From Galbula dea (Eukaryota > Chordata > Aves > Piciformes > Galbulidae), in NCBI GenBank assembly GCA_013399015.1, contig VWZX01010418.1:552507-616506 (forward strand): 64,000 bases of DNA, read 5' to 3'. Position 1 is the stretch's first letter, and every line of letters begins with the position of its first letter. Position numbers and translations under genes: made by a program. The notes beneath the pieces are model-generated. The model had not been told where the DNA came from, searched no databases, and saw only the letters and a program-made list of their open reading frames with translations. Positions 62,101-64,000 of the stretch are shown piece by piece.

Positions 62101-63814
62101 TTCAAACCTCAAGTTGTCTCTTTCCTGAAAGAAAAAGTCAGTTGTCTTAAGGAAGCTGTTCCCTACCCTTTCTCAGCCTTATTCCCTTTCTTTGAACTGT
62201 TTCCAGTAACGTGCTTTTTGAGATAAAAGAACCAAATCTGCACAAAGACTTCAGAATGTAGATGAACCATGGTGGCACAGCAGTGTTTCTTCTTGTATCC
62301 TGTGCTTTTCCTAATAGTTCCTAACAGATGATTTAGGGATAAGAGTAGTATAGGGCTATCAGTTGGACTAGATGATCTTGAGGCTCCTTTCCAACCCTAA
62401 TGATTCTGTGTGTGATTTGATTTCTTCTTTCACTGCACTGTGACAGTGACTTGATGCTCTGAAGGAACCAGAGCTGTTTAGTCTGAGGAAGAGGAGGCTC
62501 AGGGGAGACCTTATCTCTCTCTACAGCTACCTATAGTGGGCAGCCGAGGTCTTAAGTCTTGCAGTGTTGCCTGTCACTGCTGGGTCTGCTAGGGTACAGA
62601 ATGTTGGTAGCTGTGGCCTTTAGTGAGACAGGTGCTCAAACTACAAAAATAGCTTAACTTTGAGGATATAACTAGAAAAGTACCTATGATTACCTGTGTG
62701 CTTTGTTACCCCCCTGCACATTTTTTAACTCTTTCTGTTTCATAAAGGATGTGCTGATTACCAGTGTTTGAAATACATCTTTTTCCTTTTTCATAGTCCA
62801 CTCAAGAGGCTTTTAGGATAGAATATGATACCTTTGGTGAACTGAAAGTTCCAAGTGACAAATACTATGGTGCCCAGACAGTAAGATCTACTATGAACTT
62901 CAAGATAGGAGGTGTTTCAGAAAGAATGCCAGTAAGTAATTTAAAGCTGTGTTCATTTCTTCTCTTTGTTTTGGGTGTGAGAGTGAATACTTCTTCCTTA
63001 GACTTTTGCTGGGAATATGAGAAACTTTGAACTTTAATTAAGTTAGAAATTCCATGACAAAACATTGTTCAGTGTTAGACATATTTTTAGTTTCATTTAA
63101 ATAAATTGAATGTTCCTTTTGAATAATTATTTTACTTTATTGCTCTTTTTCTTTAATAGTGAAGATGAATAGCAATGTGTCTTTCAGAAATGTTCTGAAG
63201 ATGAAAGGCTGAATGGAATAGTTTGTTTGCTGTAGCATTATGTAGTTTGTTACTGAAGATGTTTAGTGTAGCATGAGTTGATATGAATTTCCTTTTTTAA
63301 TGTGTAGCTGTGCATAAAGCATCAGTGTGCATATGCTTTGTCATGCACTGGTTTTCCATATGCTGAAATGTGTTACTTTGCCCTCCCAAAGGCTATTTTA
63401 GAAATGGAACTAGTTTTTCAGTTCATTTTATGCATCTAATCTCTTTTGATCCACAAAGCATACCTGGACTTAGAAAGAAAGGATGAGCTGTGTACTGCTT
63501 TCTGTACTGCTTGGATAAATGTTATTCTTAGTGGGAGCACAGATCCTGTGCCATGATTCCTCTTTGGTTTGATTGACAAACTACTACTGAATTTAAGTTC
63601 ATAAGGAGTTTGCTTTAGAACTAGATCTGTGCTGTAGGTTCTTAAAATGTCCTTTATGGGGGAAAGAAACCTCAATGTATTTAAACTTACTCTTGTGTCT
63701 CAGGTTCAAGTTATAAGAGCTTTTGGCATCTTGAAGAGAGCAGCTGCTGAAGTAAATCAAGATTATGGTCTCGACCCAAAGATTGCTAGTGCTATTGTGA
63801 AGGCAGCAAATGAG
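58563..63814 (+). CDS. FH: FH, fumarate hydratase (5' part; gene continues past the right edge)
   Basis: Three coding exons lie in the window: 58563-58673 (37 codons), 62797-62931 (45) and 63704-63814 (37), all phase 0 with GT-AG introns. Exon 1 encodes an Arg-rich mitochondrial targeting peptide starting MHRSIRVCRRLG. Exons 2-3 encode the conserved start of class II fumarase: FRIEYDTFGELKVP, KYYGAQTVRSTMNFKIGG, then RAFGILKRAAAEVNQDYGLD. FH hydrates fumarate to malate in the TCA cycle, with a second cytosolic pool involved in DNA repair and fumarate disposal. Met37, the last codon of exon 1, aligns with the internal start used for human cytosolic FH. The catalytic residues lie in later exons outside the window, so the activity of this copy cannot be judged. 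No stop or frameshift is present in the 119 residues seen. Same strand as SDHA, 1.45 kb after its stop. Confidence 0.96.
62328..62412 (+). repeat. CR1 LINE 3'-end fragment
   Basis: Reads 'cagttggactagatgatctt', then 'cctttccaaccc' and an ATTCTGTG-like tail: the extreme CR1 3' end, in FH intron 1. Confidence 0.85.
62462..62545 (+). repeat. CR1 LINE internal fragment
   Basis: Matches the CR1 block 'gagctgtttagtctgaggaa', then 'gaggctcaggggagacctta' and 'tctctacagctacct'. It lies downstream of the 62328 piece although this part is more 5' in CR1, so the two are separate insertions or a rearrangement. Confidence 0.8.
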
Positions 63815-64000
63815 GTAGGAACAAACTGTTTGAAATACAAGAACTGTCATTGTATTTTGGTTAAGCTTTTCACAGGAAGATTGGAGGCTGAAGGAAGACA
63901 GATTGTGTTTCTCATGTTTGTAGAAGACAACATTTATTGTTAGTAATTTGTTTTTCAGGTTAGAAGATCATTTACTTCATGTGTTACTATTTTACTTCTT
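63815..64000 (+). other. FH intron 3 (start only)
   Basis: Follows the exon 3 donor GTAGGA. The sequence ends before exon 4. Confidence 0.85.

Larger units (their letters stand above)
58674..62796 (+). other. FH intron 1
   Basis: A 4.1-kb intron. It starts within the CpG island and later holds a T/G-rich run (59824-59860) and two small CR1 pieces near its 3' end. No exon was recognised inside it. Confidence 0.75.

Noticed and set aside
1..64000. CRISPR arrays, tRNA or rRNA genes, prokaryotic operons
   Set aside because: None seen. The window is vertebrate nuclear DNA, and the periodic repeats present are CR1 tails and microsatellites.

Overview
This is a contiguous piece of a vertebrate nuclear genome, almost certainly a bird. 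The evidence is GT-AG spliced genes with short to moderate introns, many 3'-end fragments of CR1 LINEs in both orientations, an LTR whose terminus reads TGTCCTGGTTT (a start common in avian endogenous retroviruses), and proteins very close to vertebrate orthologues. There is one assembly gap (18565-18652). I saw no rRNA, tRNA, CRISPR array or prokaryotic feature.

The left half is on the minus strand. It holds the first coding exon of a SLC6A18-like amino-acid transporter (6354-6510, the rest lies off the left edge). Next is a complete 12-exon SLC6A19 (B0AT1) gene (9122-30755, 636 residues). A region of about 6.7 kb without recognisable genes follows, with LTR-like and CR1 remnants and a 60-nt homopurine tract. 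After it comes CCDC127 (39849-41299, 264 residues) with a probable long 3' UTR.

The right half is on the plus strand. SDHA, the flavoprotein subunit of succinate dehydrogenase, is complete in 15 exons (42061-57114, 665 residues). It shares a CpG-rich divergent promoter with CCDC127, which contains an NRF-1-type site. Only 1.45 kb after the SDHA stop, a second CpG island starts FH (fumarate hydratase). FH's first three coding exons (58563-63814) are in the window and the gene continues off the right edge.

The most notable feature is this order: SDHA (succinate to fumarate) is followed head-to-tail by FH (fumarate to malate), so two successive TCA-cycle enzymes sit side by side with no gap in the sequence. 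In human these genes are on different chromosomes (5p15.33 and 1q43). SLC6A19 lying next to CCDC127 also differs from the human order. All 33 coding exons were placed by hand from splice signals, reading phase and family similarity, and all phases close.
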